From: Gryganskiella cystojenkinii
Taxonomy: Eukaryota > Mortierellomycota > Mortierellomycetes > Mortierellales > Mortierellaceae
NCBI GenBank assembly: GCA_015852425.1
Contig: JAAAIG010000218.1
Span: 9,743-47,853 of the forward strand
Length of the DNA stretch: 38,111 nucleotides
Reading direction: 5' to 3'
The notes below the pieces were generated by a model. That model did not search any database. It was not told where the DNA came from and saw nothing but the letters and a program-made list of their open reading frames with translations. Made by a program: the position numbers and the translations under genes. Below, piece by piece: positions 1 through 10,795 of this stretch; within the stretch, counting starts at the first letter, position 1, and every line of letters starts with the position of its first letter.

Positions 1-381
1 TGTTCATTGTTTTTGTAGAATTATGAGAGGATCTGGAGTTTGGCGAGTCTGGTAACCTTGCTCCGGATACTACGAACAAGAACCATCAACTTGGGTGTCT
101 TCATGGGCGTGGACGAAGAAGTGCTGGTCGACAACCGTTGTCTCGTCTCGGTCTCGATCAGACGTGCCAACCCAGTCGCAGAGCAGCATCCGATTCCGTA
201 ACTTTGACCCTCGCTATAACAATATTGACCCGTTGTAACATATCCGAGCAGCGTTTCTGGTGGTGGGATAGCCAACTCCTATAAAAATATTTCATGAGGG
301 GGAAGAATAAAATGGTCAGAGTTAGCTCGATGAACTACAGTAGCTGTGCCATGCTACCATCAAGCATGTATCGGGATGAGA
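1..381 (-). other. POP1 3' flank; possible partial gene
   Basis: This stretch lies downstream of the POP1 stop codon. On the minus strand 275-21 encodes 84 residues beginning MAIPPPETLLGY and ending in a basic tail. It could be the first exon of a gene running off the left edge, or chance. I recognise no family and see no clear splice donor near its end, so I do not call it a gene. Nothing else is evident. Confidence 0.2.
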
Positions 382-3300
382 TCATACCAGTTCGTCAAAA
401 TCTAGTTCGTCCTCCTCTTCCTCCTCAGAATCAGAGTCCACCCAGGACTTGGGCTTCTTCTCCCGTCTGGGTTTACCCTCCAAAGTCCGTTTGCCCTTCA
501 ACTGAACGCGGTCCGCCCAGATCTTGTATTGAGCCTCTGGGATCAAATAGACCATGCCGTTCATCCCAATAGTACCTCGCTTCAAGAAATCAACACCGAT
601 CCTGATCACTGCCTCCTCAACCCTAGGGAAAGGGCCCTGCGCCTCGGGCTGCATCGACTGCAAACAACTTGAGACAATGTCGTTCAACCTTTGGACAGTC
701 AATCCAATCATCGTATCCTTGTCACTGCCGGCAGCGCGCGCTGCACCTGTCAGGGCCGTAATCAGCTTGGGGCTCTGCATAACCCACAACTTTGACTGAT
801 CCAACCCCGCCTCAGAGATCTCGCCGCCATAGTTGGATAAGCCAGCCTTGAGACACTTGTCCCATGCGGCCGCAAACGGATCCTGGACGCCCAATTTGGC
901 ATAGTTGATCCTCTTGGCAACCGGCTTCCGTCCATACTTGGCCTCGTTTTCCTTACGATAGTCCTCTGCATAAACGACATAGGCAGCAGTGCTAGGGAAG
1001 TCATAGGGAAAACAGGATTGACGAGTTTCAAAATGAAAGCTTCGACGTTCCCGCATCCCTCCTGGTTTCACACCAGCAAAGATAAAACTCTTCCAGAACG
1101 GCATTCCCCAACCCTTGGGCAAGACAATCGTCCACCCACATTCGTACTCGCTGCTACCACCTCCAGTCGCTCTTCCGACATGGGGTTTGCCCTCGCGTTG
1201 AATCAACATGACCGGTACTCGAGAATCGGTTTCCAGAGTCGATAATTTTGTTCCAGGGACAAGGTTCTGAGCACGACGTTCGTTCAGTTTGGCTTCCGTC
1301 GTCATGTTCTCCAGCAGTCGTTTCCGTTCCTCAGTGTCCCACAGACTGGAAGTGGCAACAGTTGAAGGCCAGTTTGTAATGAGATCTTGGATGGTTTTGG
1401 TTTCACTCGCAGGTATAGAGACGGGCCGAGGGGCTGTCTTGTGAGGGAAACTGCGTGATGTAAAGAAAAAAAACAAGTTCTTTTTTAGTAGGGTCGAAGG
1501 AGTGATGATTTTTGAACATCGCCTGCATCCATTCAGAGGACCTACGTCAAGCGGGGGTCATCAACCAAAAGACCAAGTGCGATGCCTGGCGGGAGCGAGG
1601 ACGATGTTCTCATTCCAGAAATAAGGTCCCATGTCTAACATTGACAAAGATGAACGAGTCAGTCCCAAGTTTTGGTGTAGTAGAGCTCAACAGATATCTG
1701 TATTTTCGACTTCAAAAATGACTTTACCTTATGTGCCTCATGGTATGCGCCAGACACTTCGGGTTTGCAAGGGTGAATGACAGCTTGCAATAATGCCGTT
1801 GCCCTCGGTCCAGTGAAATCGAACATTACCAAAGAGTTTTCCAGATCGACGACCTGAATCTTGTCCTGTAAATTGGACTTTGTAACAGCTTCCATGATTT
1901 TTTCCTTGGCGAGCTCGAATGCAGAGGGGTGAATCCAGACCCAGAGCTGGCCATCCGTGGAAGACTCATCGACCTCCATAGAGTTGGATTGAGAGGGATC
2001 CTGTCTCCAGAGGAAGTTTGCTGGCGCGATCAAGCTTTGAGGGAAACAGTCGTAGTCATAGACATAGGTCGTATACTGTCGCTTTCCAGTGACGTATCTA
2101 AAAAAAAAGAAAACAAAAAGTTATTATCAAGAACTGCCAGTGTAGCCAGCGTTTTCGGTAGCTTTCGCGTCGTAAAAAATTGTAGTCCCGAGGAGTCGAG
2201 CATACATACCTGGCACTAGTCAACGAGGGCATTGAGGGGTCCTGCATATGTGAGAATAGTTTCGAGATCGCGGCTTTGTTTCCTTTAAGCTCCAAGCATC
2301 CGTTATATGAAGAGTCCTGAATAATGCACTGATGATGACTCGACTTGTACGCGGACTTGATACCATGTTCGTTGGAGTGCTCGGCCTAAAAGCAGGAAGG
2401 ATGGCAAAAATAATAAAAAAGAATCAATCTTCCATTCCATACGGTTTTACTTCCGACAGCACACAAAACGAGTCATGGCTTGATCTCACATACCAACTTG
2501 TAGCCCCAAATCTCGACCATCTTCATTCTCTTAGCATGCCAGATATGAGTCTCCAACCAACGCTTGGATCCCTGTCTCCTCAGATACTCTTCTGTAATGG
2601 TTCCTGGTCTTCGCTTCCTGTATCTGTTGTCGGGTTTCTTGCCAACTTTGACTGGATCGTTTTCGACCTGCGTGACATATTGAGTGATTTGGTTAACGTG
2701 GCACTGGTCTAGTTATCGATCTATTTCTTTTTCAAGGATGGGATCGCATGTATTACCTCTCTCTTCGCCCTCTCTCTCAGGCGCACTGGCAATCGTTTGA
2801 TGTTATGACTGGCAGCACGACGTCTGAGATTGCGAGGCAAACTCTGGAAGGCGCGCTGCGAAGCGGAATCCTGAGAACTCTTCATTGCTGTGTGCATTGC
2901 CTTGATCTCAAATGCGCGGGCCTAATAATGAGGGTATATCGCTTAGTTAGCATCCTCGGCGCTTGCTCATATATCCCTTTGCGCCTGCCGCCTGTAATGA
3001 TAAAATACCAACCTCTGCAAAGTTCACCACATCCAATGTCCGAGCCGCCTTGAAAGAGCCTCCTACGAGATAAAGATAGTTTCGATCCGTTGTTAGTCGT
3101 AGATCACAGGTGTTCTTCAACGCTCTCCCCTACGCGACTCGTTCGATGTGTCCTTACCACCAGATGATGATCCCATAGGTGAGGAAGGATGCGTAGAAGG
3201 TGTCGATGATCCAGATGCTGACTGGGTCGGAATTGAGCGTGCCTGCTGCATTTTGGCTGTAGTTAAGATACACAGAAGAATACGCGAGACTGTCAGTAAA

Positions 3301-3432
3301 GTGCAAAAAGGTTTGAAATGGCGAACGTGAAAGAAGTTAGAAAGCCTGGACGATTCCATTACCTCTCTTCTTGTCCTTGCCCGAGCCGCTGGCTGGACCG
3401 GGTCTTTTGTTGTTGTTGTTGCCCTTGTCCAT
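382..3432 (-). CDS. POP1: Ribonuclease P/MRP protein subunit POP1
   Basis: Largest protein subunit of the RNase P and RNase MRP ribonucleoproteins, which process tRNA 5' ends and pre-rRNA in the nucleus and nucleolus. Nine exons join in frame: 3432-3363, 3256-3158, 3062-3013, 2921-2757, 2667-2494, 2385-2210, 2097-1728, 1634-1546 and 1450-382, giving about 753 residues. The N-terminal POP1 domain shows [33 protein letters not shown] and [16 protein letters not shown], which are family hallmarks. The POPLD domain in the last exon shows [17 protein letters not shown] and the C-terminus is acidic. All introns are short GT-AG; a TGCTAAC branch-site-like sequence is visible in the intron at 3012-2922. 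The start at 3432 opens a short basic Asn-rich leader. A GTATGA overlaps the final codons, so an extra 3' exon cannot be fully excluded. It diverges from RPS8. Confidence 0.93.
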
Positions 3433-3633
3433 GCTGGCAATGCTAGTGGGGTCGAGTTAGTGAATGAATGCCTGCTCAATGCACCTTTGTTATTGGACTT
3501 TGCCCGTCACTTGCAAAAAGAAAAAAAAGAAAAAAAGGCAAATAAATTTACACCCTTAAGAAAGTGGAAATCGAGACTGATTATTATCGCACTGAATTCG
3601 TGCAGAGTCCGTTCCTCCTTTCCACATTTCATC
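3433..3633. promoter_or_regulatory. Divergent POP1/RPS8 promoter region
   Basis: About 200 bp separates the start codons of POP1 (minus) and RPS8 (plus). It contains an A-rich tract around 3515-3545 and a pyrimidine run just before the RPS8 ATG, resembling the initiation region of ribosomal protein genes. Sharing of elements is inferred from spacing alone. Confidence 0.5.
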
Positions 3634-5191
3634 ATGGGTGCGTCACATGACCTACATTGAGATCCTTGAATCCATCCAACAATCCATCGTTCGGGGACCC
3701 ATCGATCACAGGAGATACTATGCAACCATTGCATCCAGTCAACAAACTGTCAGGAATCATTACCATCTGTCAGGAAAACCCATGCCGCCATCGTCGACAG
3801 CCTTACCGGACCCACCATTGCCATTTTCGACCTGTTCTCATAAGGATTAGACTCCAGAGGATGATCTCGATTTAGATGGCAACCAGTTTGTTGTCTCAAT
3901 CAGAGTCCTTGTCAATTCACAATCTCCTCGGCAACTCTCAACAGCCGGTCCTCTTGTTCAGAAGGATGGAGGACCCGGAACCATGATCTACCACACAGAC
4001 AGGAAGAATGAATGGGATGCAACAATGGGGTTGATCTCTTCGCTTTTCTTCAAAGGCTATTATGGCTGGGCAATCAGCAGAGGAATTCAAGTTCTGGAAT
4101 CAAGGACACACCACCACAGCCAATTTGTTTCGAGGATTAGGAAGACAAACACATCGTCAGGATCATCGTCGCAGATCAAACCGTCTCATTTAGGATCCCA
4201 AGTCAAAAAACCCTCACCAGTGATGCTGACTTCTATCTCCACAACCTATTTTTTTCCCTTTATGACAATCAGGTATCAGCAGAGACTCCCGCCACAAGCG
4301 CTCCGCTTCCGGAGCCAAGCGCGCCCAATATCGCAAGAAGAGAAAGTTCGAGTTGGGTCGTCAGGCTGCCAACACCAAGCTCGGTGCTAAGCGCATCCAC
4401 GAGGTCCGTACCCGTGGTGGTAACCGCAAGTTCCGTGCCATGCGTTTGGATGCCGGTAACTTCTCCTGGGGTTCCGAGGCCATCTCCCGCAAGACCCGTA
4501 TCGTCGCTGTCGTCTACAACTCGTCCAACAACGAGTTGGTCCGTACCGGTACCCTTGTGAAGAACGCCATCGTCCAGATCGATGCCACCCCCTTCCGTCA
4601 GTGGTACGAGGCTCACTACGCCACCCCCATTGGTGCCCGCAAGGGTAAGGGTGCTGTCAAGGTAAATAACTGTTTTTGTTTGTTGTTATGCAAACAGTAT
4701 TGTTCCTGTGTATGGTGGCGCATTCATGGAATCTCAATGGCAGATCAGGAATCAGGATATCAACTGTATCAGCAGATGTCATAATCAAAGATTATGAGGA
4801 ATAGTTAGAATGCACTGAATTTCAGTGCTGCGATTTGAATCATGGACACCATCGAGACGTTTAAGAATAACGCCACCCAATGTTATCAGTTCAAAATCAC
4901 AACAAAATCGCTTACAAAACGGACATTTCTGACTGGATACCTATCTTTTCTCTTCACAATCGCTTCTAGGTCGAGTCCGAGGAGCTCAACAAGGCTCGCT
5001 CGAACCACGTCCAGCGCAAGATCGAGTCCCGCAAGGCTGATGCCAAGGTCGACGCTGCTCTTGACCACCAGTTCGCTGCCGGTCGCCTCTACGCCTGCTT
5101 GTCCTCCCGCCCCGGTCAGTCCGGCCGTGCTGATGGATACATTCTTGAGGGCCAGGAGTTGGCTTTCTACATCCGCAAGCTTAAGAAGTAA
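3634..5191 (+). CDS. RPS8: 40S ribosomal protein S8 (eS8)
   Basis: Structural protein of the small cytosolic ribosomal subunit. Exons 4273-4661 and 4970-5191 are certain: they encode [17 protein letters not shown], the conserved [14 protein letters not shown]-type core blocks and the C-terminal FYIRKLKK followed by TAA. The protein is about 204 residues, close to the fungal norm of about 200. Codon 2 begins at the exon 2 boundary (GGT ATC AGC), so exon 1 must supply ATG G. The best match is ATGG at 3634-3637 followed by GTGCGT, placed just after a pyrimidine tract. That gives a four-base coding exon and a 635 bp first intron. Such ATG-adjacent introns are common in fungal ribosomal protein genes, but this first exon is inferred. 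The second intron (4662-4969) is also long for this window. Confidence 0.93.
3638..4272 (+). other. Long first intron of RPS8
   Basis: This 635 bp interval is non-coding if exon 1 is at 3634. Short open frames exist in it but resemble no family I know. Ribosomal protein introns often host snoRNAs; I looked for paired C (RUGAUGA) and D (CUGA) boxes and found no convincing pair. The only close cluster, around 4217-4230, has the two motifs too near each other. Confidence 0.5.
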
Positions 5192-5897
5192 ATTATTGTT
5201 TTGTTCCGCCTTTAAAAACAATAAACTCAAAAAACTCTCAGAAGCTTTCAGCAGTAGGAGAAAAAGGAAACAATCTAAACAAACATTTTTGCGAATCAAA
5301 TGGTTGTGAAGTGGGAGGTTGTTCTCTTGAGGTCATTGATCGACAACAGTAGTCGGTCGGTAGATTTCTTACTCTCTTTTTATTCTTGAACTTGAAAATT
5401 TACTCAAACCGCTCAAGACGATGTTTCTACGTTGGATTAATGTCATGCAGTAGGAGTCGAGTAAGGAACCGTTGCTCTTTGACCCTGCTGCTATCCTTCG
5501 TAACACTGGAGGCACATGATCAACGGACGACCATCCGGCCTGGTCCATGTGCTTGGATCAGCTGCACCAACCTTCCCGTGGATACCCCTTATCCTCAGAC
5601 TCAACATCTCGCACTCGTCTACAATGCCATGGATTGCAGCTTTATAGCTCACAATGTTTTGGAGCTTTTCTATGGAAGAATATCCATAGTCGTCGTGATT
5701 TTGGTCCTGAACAAATCCGAGCCAAATATTGACACAAAAATGCGGGGGGATATCAAATGGACACCAGGAACGATGAGACCCAGGAAAAATTGCGGGCAGT
5801 TCGGAAAAGACGCGAGAAAATGGAAAAGACCCATAAAAAGGGGTGTCAATTCTTCATTTCACATTTCAACTTCACACATTCCATCCCCCTTCACATC
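5192..5897. other. Intergenic region RPS8 to HIU hydrolase
   Basis: About 700 bp with no supported gene. An AATAAA-type sequence near 5219-5225 may be the RPS8 polyadenylation signal. ATAAAAAG at 5833-5840, about 58 bp before the next ATG, is a plausible TATA element for the hydrolase gene. Overlapping open frames at 5386-5934 show no recognisable protein. Confidence 0.5.
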
Positions 5898-6373
5898 ATG
5901 GCTGCCAAAAGCCCCATCACCTGCCATATCCTAGACTCAGTTGCTGGAAAGCCTGGTCGCAATGTCCCCGTCAAGCTTGAGCTCCTCAACACTGCTGCCA
6001 ACAACACCTGGAGTGGACTTGCCTCTGGGTAAGTGTTTGTGCTTTTTTTACCAAATGGAATCGCCATGTCACAAACCCACCGAGAATCCATTGTCATTCC
6101 AGCTCAAAGACTAACTGTTACAATGCAAATGGCAGATTGACTGACGCGGACGGACGCGTGAGCACTCTTTTGGATCCTTCTCACCAGCTCGTGGCCGGTA
6201 TCTACCGTATGACCTTCCAGACCTCCGAATATTGGGCTACCGAGGGAGTAACTAGCTACTTCCACCCTTATGTCCAGATCATCTTTGAGGTCGCTCCTGG
6301 AGCTGAGAAGCAACATTACCATATCCCTTTGCTCCTCAGTCCCTACTCTTACACCACGTACCGTGGATCGTAG
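5898..6373 (+). CDS. 5-hydroxyisourate hydrolase (transthyretin-like)
   Basis: Second enzyme of urate degradation: it hydrolyses 5-hydroxyisourate, the product of urate oxidase, to OHCU. Two exons, 5898-6028 and 6136-6373, with a GTAAGT donor and CAG acceptor, give 122 residues, a normal length for the family. The signature is complete: CHILDSVAGKPG at 9-20 with catalytic His10, DGRVSTLL at 49-56 with Arg51, HYHIPLLLSPYSY near the end with His106, and the invariant C-terminal YRGS at 119-122. There is no PTS1 peroxisomal signal, so a cytosolic location is likely unless targeting is by another route. The ATG sits in the context TCACATCATGG about 58 bp after a TATA-like element. No other purine-catabolism gene is in the window. 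Confidence 0.95.
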
Positions 6374-6602
6374 ATGCGGCGCTTTTGAAGGAAACCATAG
6401 ATTTTTCGTCATTAAAACTGGACAAAAACAATAGTACATACAAAATGAGGATTCCTTTATCGCAAAAAAAAGGGTGAGTCAACAGAGGGACCCATTACGG
6501 CTGAAAAGGATAGTCGAATGGCATTAAGATCAAAGGAACAAAAAGAGGGAGAGATCTTCCATTATTTCGTGAAATGTTTGTTGTCTGGTTTCCCTCAATC
6601 TC

Positions 6603-8018
6603 TTACGCCTCAGCGTTTTGTTCCTCTGCGGCGGATCCGCCCTGTTCATGCTGACCTGTGTCGTTCAAAACAGAGAGAAGAGAGAGAAAGAAAACTTGTT
6701 TAACAAGGGAAATGTTCGAAATGGTTCACTCCACTTTTCACATACACTTATGCAAACGAAATAGAGATAAAGCACGAGCGCTTACGTTGACGAACTTGGT
6801 CCGCAAGCAACTGACGAGCCTGGATCTTTTCCTTCAGTGCATTCTCGAGATCGAGTCGGCGTTGTTCCACGGCCTTCATCTTTTGATCCAGATCAAGTTT
6901 GTGTTGTTCGTACTGAGCCTCGGTGTCGGCACTTCGGACCTGTTTCACTTTTGCCAAGTGTTCCTCGACCTTTAACCGTTTCTCCTCCTCCAGGGCCTTG
7001 CGACGGACCTCAGCCTGTTCCAATTTCTCTTTGATCTCACGGATCTCGTTATCACGAACGAGGCTATACATGGCAGTAGTATCAAATGGTAGATGGACGT
7101 AGACATAGTGCAGGGAAAGAGGACGATAGAAAAAAAGAGTCAGGCTCGCAAAATCAATCAAAAGACTAATGTTGTGTCTAAGAGAGACAACTGAGATGGG
7201 TTGGAACGTTCTACCTCTCTTCCTTATGGAAAGCTGCAACCTTAGCCGAGTGACCCTCAAGTTTGGCAAGACGTACTCTCTCCTAAATGGCAAAGAACAA
7301 ATAAACAAATAAACGTGTTGTGTCAGGAGTTCAGTACTTGCATCTGATGTTTTTTTTCATACGCAAATAAACAAGCTCTCTCTCTGGTCGATCTGTCGTC
7401 ATGGAAGAACAAAAAACATTTAATCTTCTTCTCGGTTAATATTTACCTGTTCCTGTCGTGCACGCTCAGCGTTCTCTTGCTTCTCGCGAAGTCGTTCCAG
7501 GGACTCGTCCCGGCTCAGATCCTTGTCATGTTTGTTCTTTTCCGAAACCTCCTTGGCATGGTTCACGTTCTCGCGTGCCTTATGGACCCGTTCTTCCTCC
7601 AGTTTCTTGCGACGTTCCTCTGCCTCGGCCAACTTGTTGTTGATCGCTTGTTGGGTACTGCAAGTTATTTTGGAAAAAAATAATGAGAGACGATAACATA
7701 AAAAAGAAAAAGAAAAAAGAAAGAGAGGGACAGAGCGTCGTCAAATGAGTTAGCACCATTATTGCCCTCTCTCTCTCATATTTTTTGTTCACACGCAGCC
7801 TTGAAAGGGACCTATCATTCGGAAAACTAGAGGTAAACATTTCTTGGTTATTAGGCTTACATATCAGGAGAGTCATGTTGATGAAGACGGGCCAAAAGAT
7901 GAGGAGGTACAATAGGCTTGGCTCCGACATCAAGCTCAGCAAGGACATCTTCCTGGTTCTGGAGTGTCTGCTCGGTCTTGGACTGAGTCTCGATATTCTC
8001 GGCTGGGATGCTGGCCAT
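6603..8018 (-). CDS. Stathmin-like coiled-coil protein
   Basis: Five exons (8018-7861, 7657-7447, 7282-7215, 7063-6786, 6655-6603) join in frame to 255 residues. After about 50 N-terminal residues the whole protein is a charged helix, rich in Glu, Lys, Arg and Gln, expected to form a single long coiled coil. Two related blocks, KLAEAEERRKKLEEERV and KLEQAEVRRKALEEEKR, resemble the repeated tubulin-binding helix of stathmins (KLEAAEERRK...). If it is a stathmin relative it would bind tubulin dimers and regulate microtubules in the cytoplasm. Coiled coils are compositionally biased, so this could be convergence. Every intron is GT-AG with consistent phase. The short C-terminal exon encodes QHEQGGSAAEEQNAEA. 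Confidence 0.72.
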
Positions 8019-8946
8019 GGTCGTTAAACTGCTTCTTGGCTAGTGTGTTAAAGTGAAGAGAACGGTGGGGGAGGGCGATCGAGGGTCGATTTCGATTAGA
8101 AAAGAAAGGAAGAAGGTGTTACGTGTTTCGAGGGAGACGAGAAGGTGGGAAAGAGTTGGCAAGAAAGAGAAAAGAAAGAAGCGAAAGAGAAAGATCAAAG
8201 TGCCTGTTGATGAAATAGGGGAGCATGCATATAGATAACGTGACTTTGCTGGATGTTTTTGCATGAATGCTAACCAGCGATGTGGGTCCTCCCTCTCTCC
8301 TCTATCCTGCCCCCCTTGATCACTGCAAATCGAGAAAACGCGTCCGTGAAATGACGCGGGTCCGTCCCCAGGTGGAAGAAGATCAGGACTCAAGTCCTGA
8401 AAACTAGAAACACAACGTGCACTGGTTCTTTTCCAGGGTGCCGGAACCAAGGAGTTTTGTTGGCATTTTGCCAAAACAAGGATACCAGGACCTAAGGGGA
8501 AGTCCTTCAATATCATCCTCTGATGATTCTCTTTTGTTTTCTGTGAGCTCACAATTAAAATAAAGGATGTGGTCACCGTCCGATTCCCATTCAGCAGCCA
8601 CGCCAAAGAAATAGCAGGAAATCAAGTAGAGGAAGTAGGGGGACAGGACAGCAGCATAATCCATGGTCTTCAAGGTACCTGTGTGAGTGAAGGGAAACAA
8701 CGTCTCGCGTGGTTTGTTGAGTTTTTCTACGAATCGTTTTTCTATGGCAGGTGATCTGATTGGCAGGAAGTACAGTACTTTTCATTTTTTTTTCTTCCAA
8801 CGCCCTCGCTGTGTTCCTGATGGATGGTGGACATGGTTAAGATGTGTATATTAGATGGATGAGAGTGTGGATGTGACTATTACGTGGATATTCTATTTTC
8901 GGGGGAGGTGACCACTGAAAAAAAGCGATACTTCCGTGTCTCCCTT
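8019..8946. other. Intergenic region with possible small ORF
   Basis: About 930 bp between two minus-strand genes. It should hold the promoter of the stathmin-like gene (purine-rich on the plus strand at 8050-8200) and the 3' flank of the GT31-like gene. The only candidate coding segment is the small minus-strand frame at 8664-8404, listed separately. Confidence 0.5.
8404..8664 (-). CDS. Hypothetical small protein, doubtful
   Basis: A single-exon frame of 86 residues beginning MDYAAVLSPYFLYLISCYFF. The first 24 residues are hydrophobic and could be a signal peptide or membrane anchor. The rest is mixed-charge with several cysteines, ending NQCTLCF, which is not a CaaX box. An in-frame ATG also lies further upstream. 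I recognise no family, and its position upstream of the stathmin-like gene could equally make it promoter DNA. Confidence 0.2.
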   Translation of the reverse strand: MDYAAVLSPYFLYLISCYFFGVAAEWESDGDHILYFNCELTENKRESSEDDIEGLPLRSWYPCFGKMPTKLLGSGTLEKNQCTLCF

Positions 8947-9774
8947 TTATGCATCCGGTTTCTTGTTTTGATCACAGGTCGCCGAAAGGAACTTGAACTT
9001 GATATCGACTCGGTCAGATTTTAACTCTGCATGGGCGAACCTCTCCAAGGCATCGTCGCCGAAATCACACACCGTGCTCTGCTCCGTGGTTCCGATTAAA
9101 TAACCAATCTGACCATCTTCCCACTTGTTGAATGTGGTCGCATTCTCCCATCGGATATGACCTGCTGGTGGTAGCGCCCGTTTCTTATACATGTAGAGTC
9201 GCCCAAGCGGCCAAAAGAACGTGTCCTCCCATCGGCCGACCATCCCTGCCAAGATACACTTCTTGTTCTTTGCAAACTTGTCGATAAACTCGTCCAGGAC
9301 ATGTTTCTGGATCATGGTATCGTCATCGAGCTTGACAATGATCTCCTCAGCCTCATCCGAGGTATGAACCATCTTCCAGAGGTTCAGGGATTTCTCGCCC
9401 AAGTTATCGTAGCCTTTTGAGTTTTCAATCCTGAGTGTACAGCGTGGGGACAGGTCCCCGGTATCGCAGACTACGTTAAAGTAGTTTGTGAACCAGGTGT
9501 AACCAAACGAAAAAGTCTCTGCACAGGACTTGTAGACGAATCCGGTATATTTTGTTCCCGAGGCGGTGACATGACTCAGCATAGTACGGTGTTCTGCCCG
9601 CCGTTGTGCGTCTGTCATATAGATGAGTGAATACGGTGATGATGAAGAGGACGAGGATCGGAGGTCCTGAGAGGACCATTCGAGTTTGAGAAAGCCCATA
9701 GGTACGGCCAGACCGATCGTAACCAGGACGATGATCGCTACTAGTGTAGCCCTCCTCCTTGGAATGGTCAACAT
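8947..9774 (-). CDS. GT31-like type II membrane glycosyltransferase
   Basis: Single exon, 275 residues. Residues 11-29 form a signal anchor after a basic RRR, then a Ser-rich stem (40-46), which is Golgi type II topology. The catalytic part shows GEKSLNLWKMVHTSDEAEEI followed by IVKLDDDTMI, with a DDD at 150-152 matching the metal- and UDP-sugar-binding DxD of beta-1,3-galactosyltransferase/Fringe-type GT31 enzymes. A downstream CDFGDDALERF may correspond to the family's EDV/EDG segment. One N-glycosylation sequon (NAT) lies at 211. It is short for GT31, so a related DxD family is possible. It is divergent from exostosin copy A across a 1 kb region. Donor and acceptor sugars are unknown. Confidence 0.7.
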   Translation of the reverse strand: MLTIPRRRATLVAIIVLVTIGLAVPMGFLKLEWSSQDLRSSSSSSSPYSLIYMTDAQRRAEHRTMLSHVTASGTKYTGFVYKSCAETFSFGYTWFTNYFNVVCDTGDLSPRCTLRIENSKGYDNLGEKSLNLWKMVHTSDEAEEIIVKLDDDTMIQKHVLDEFIDKFAKNKKCILAGMVGRWEDTFFWPLGRLYMYKKRALPPAGHIRWENATTFNKWEDGQIGYLIGTTEQSTVCDFGDDALERFAHAELKSDRVDIKFKFLSATCDQNKKPDA

Positions 9775-10795
9775 TCTGTGGAGTCGTTTAGATTGATGCT
9801 TTTGCCCTTGTTGTTGCTGCCGTTGTTCGAAGGTGCCCTCTTGTTGGTTTTGGTTGTCTTATTTCGAGGATTTTTGACAGCTAAATAAAAAGAAAGGGGT
9901 CGACGGTTAGTTCTTGGCGCAGAGTTATTACAGGGACTTGCTCGTCGTCATTGAATTTCAGAGGATCTTCAGCTCTTACCTTGATGGTTACTAGCGAAAG
10001 AGGGCCAAAAGAGATCGACGACGGATGGTATCTCGAGGGAAAAAAATAATTTCGAACTGCTAAGGTAGCGAGGTACAACGTCAAGGGCTGTTAGTTCTTC
10101 GAGAAAGGGTATGGATGTGAGCCACAGTTGGTACTCTATCGAATTCGCTTATATGATCAAAGGGCGAAGACGGGAGAAACGGGGGCGCAAGTCAGGAACA
10201 AGGATTTTCTTACCAATCCTTTTTGACGAAGGAATATTAACAAATGAGAGCGGAATGGGATGATGTGAATAGGAGATGCCAAAAAAAGAGATGGGATAAT
10301 GAAGAGAACAAGGTTTCCCGATGAACAGACTACAAGCGAAGCAACTACACAGGGACGGCTTTTTNNNNNNNNNNTGGTTCCCCTACCCCGAAGGAGGAGC
10401 CAGAAAAAGGGTGAGCACTGACAGACGAGACGGCAGCAGAATTCTCATGAACCAACGGAAAAAGGCACTGAATCAGACGGCGTCTTTTTTTTTTTGCTCG
10501 CTTTTTTTTCTGTGCCCTGGGACAACGACTAAGAAACGAGGACTGTGTGGGACAGAGAGCAAAAAAAAAAAAAAGAAGCTCATTGCTTCATTGCTCCATT
10601 GCTTCTATGCCTCTGTCTTTCTTTCTCTCTGTCCACATTCATCTACGTTTCTTCCTTCCGTTTGTCTCTCTGTCTCGGTCCCATCTACTTTTTCATATTT
10701 CGAACTAAACAACAAACAAGGTCCAGCGACTATATACCAGGAGAAAGAAACTCATTCACCCGTCAGGATCACCATCATCCTTTTTCTCTCTCGAG
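9775..10795. promoter_or_regulatory. Divergent region between two glycosyltransferase genes
   Basis: About 1 kb upstream of both the GT31-like gene (minus) and exostosin copy A (plus). TATATA at 10731-10736 lies about 60 bp before the exostosin ATG. There are poly-T and poly-A tracts near 10485-10510 and 10561-10574 and CT-rich sequence at 10600-10700. The region contains the assembly gap. No gene is supported. Confidence 0.5.
10365..10374. other. Assembly gap (10 N)
   Basis: Ten consecutive N interrupt the sequence in the promoter region between the two glycosyltransferase genes. The run may be a placeholder, so the true size is unknown. Any frame crossing it is unreliable. Confidence 0.99.

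Noticed and set aside
4212..4232. C/D-box-like AGTGATG and CTGA in RPS8 intron 1
   Set aside because: The two motifs overlap closely, leaving no room for a guide segment, and no terminal stem is visible.
5386..5934. A 182-codon plus-strand frame upstream of the HIU hydrolase gene
   Set aside because: It overlaps the hydrolase start in another frame, shows no domain or splice logic, and covers the promoter.
8404..8420. C-terminal CTLCF as a prenylation signal of the small frame
   Set aside because: A CaaX box needs Cys at the fourth position from the end; here that residue is Thr.
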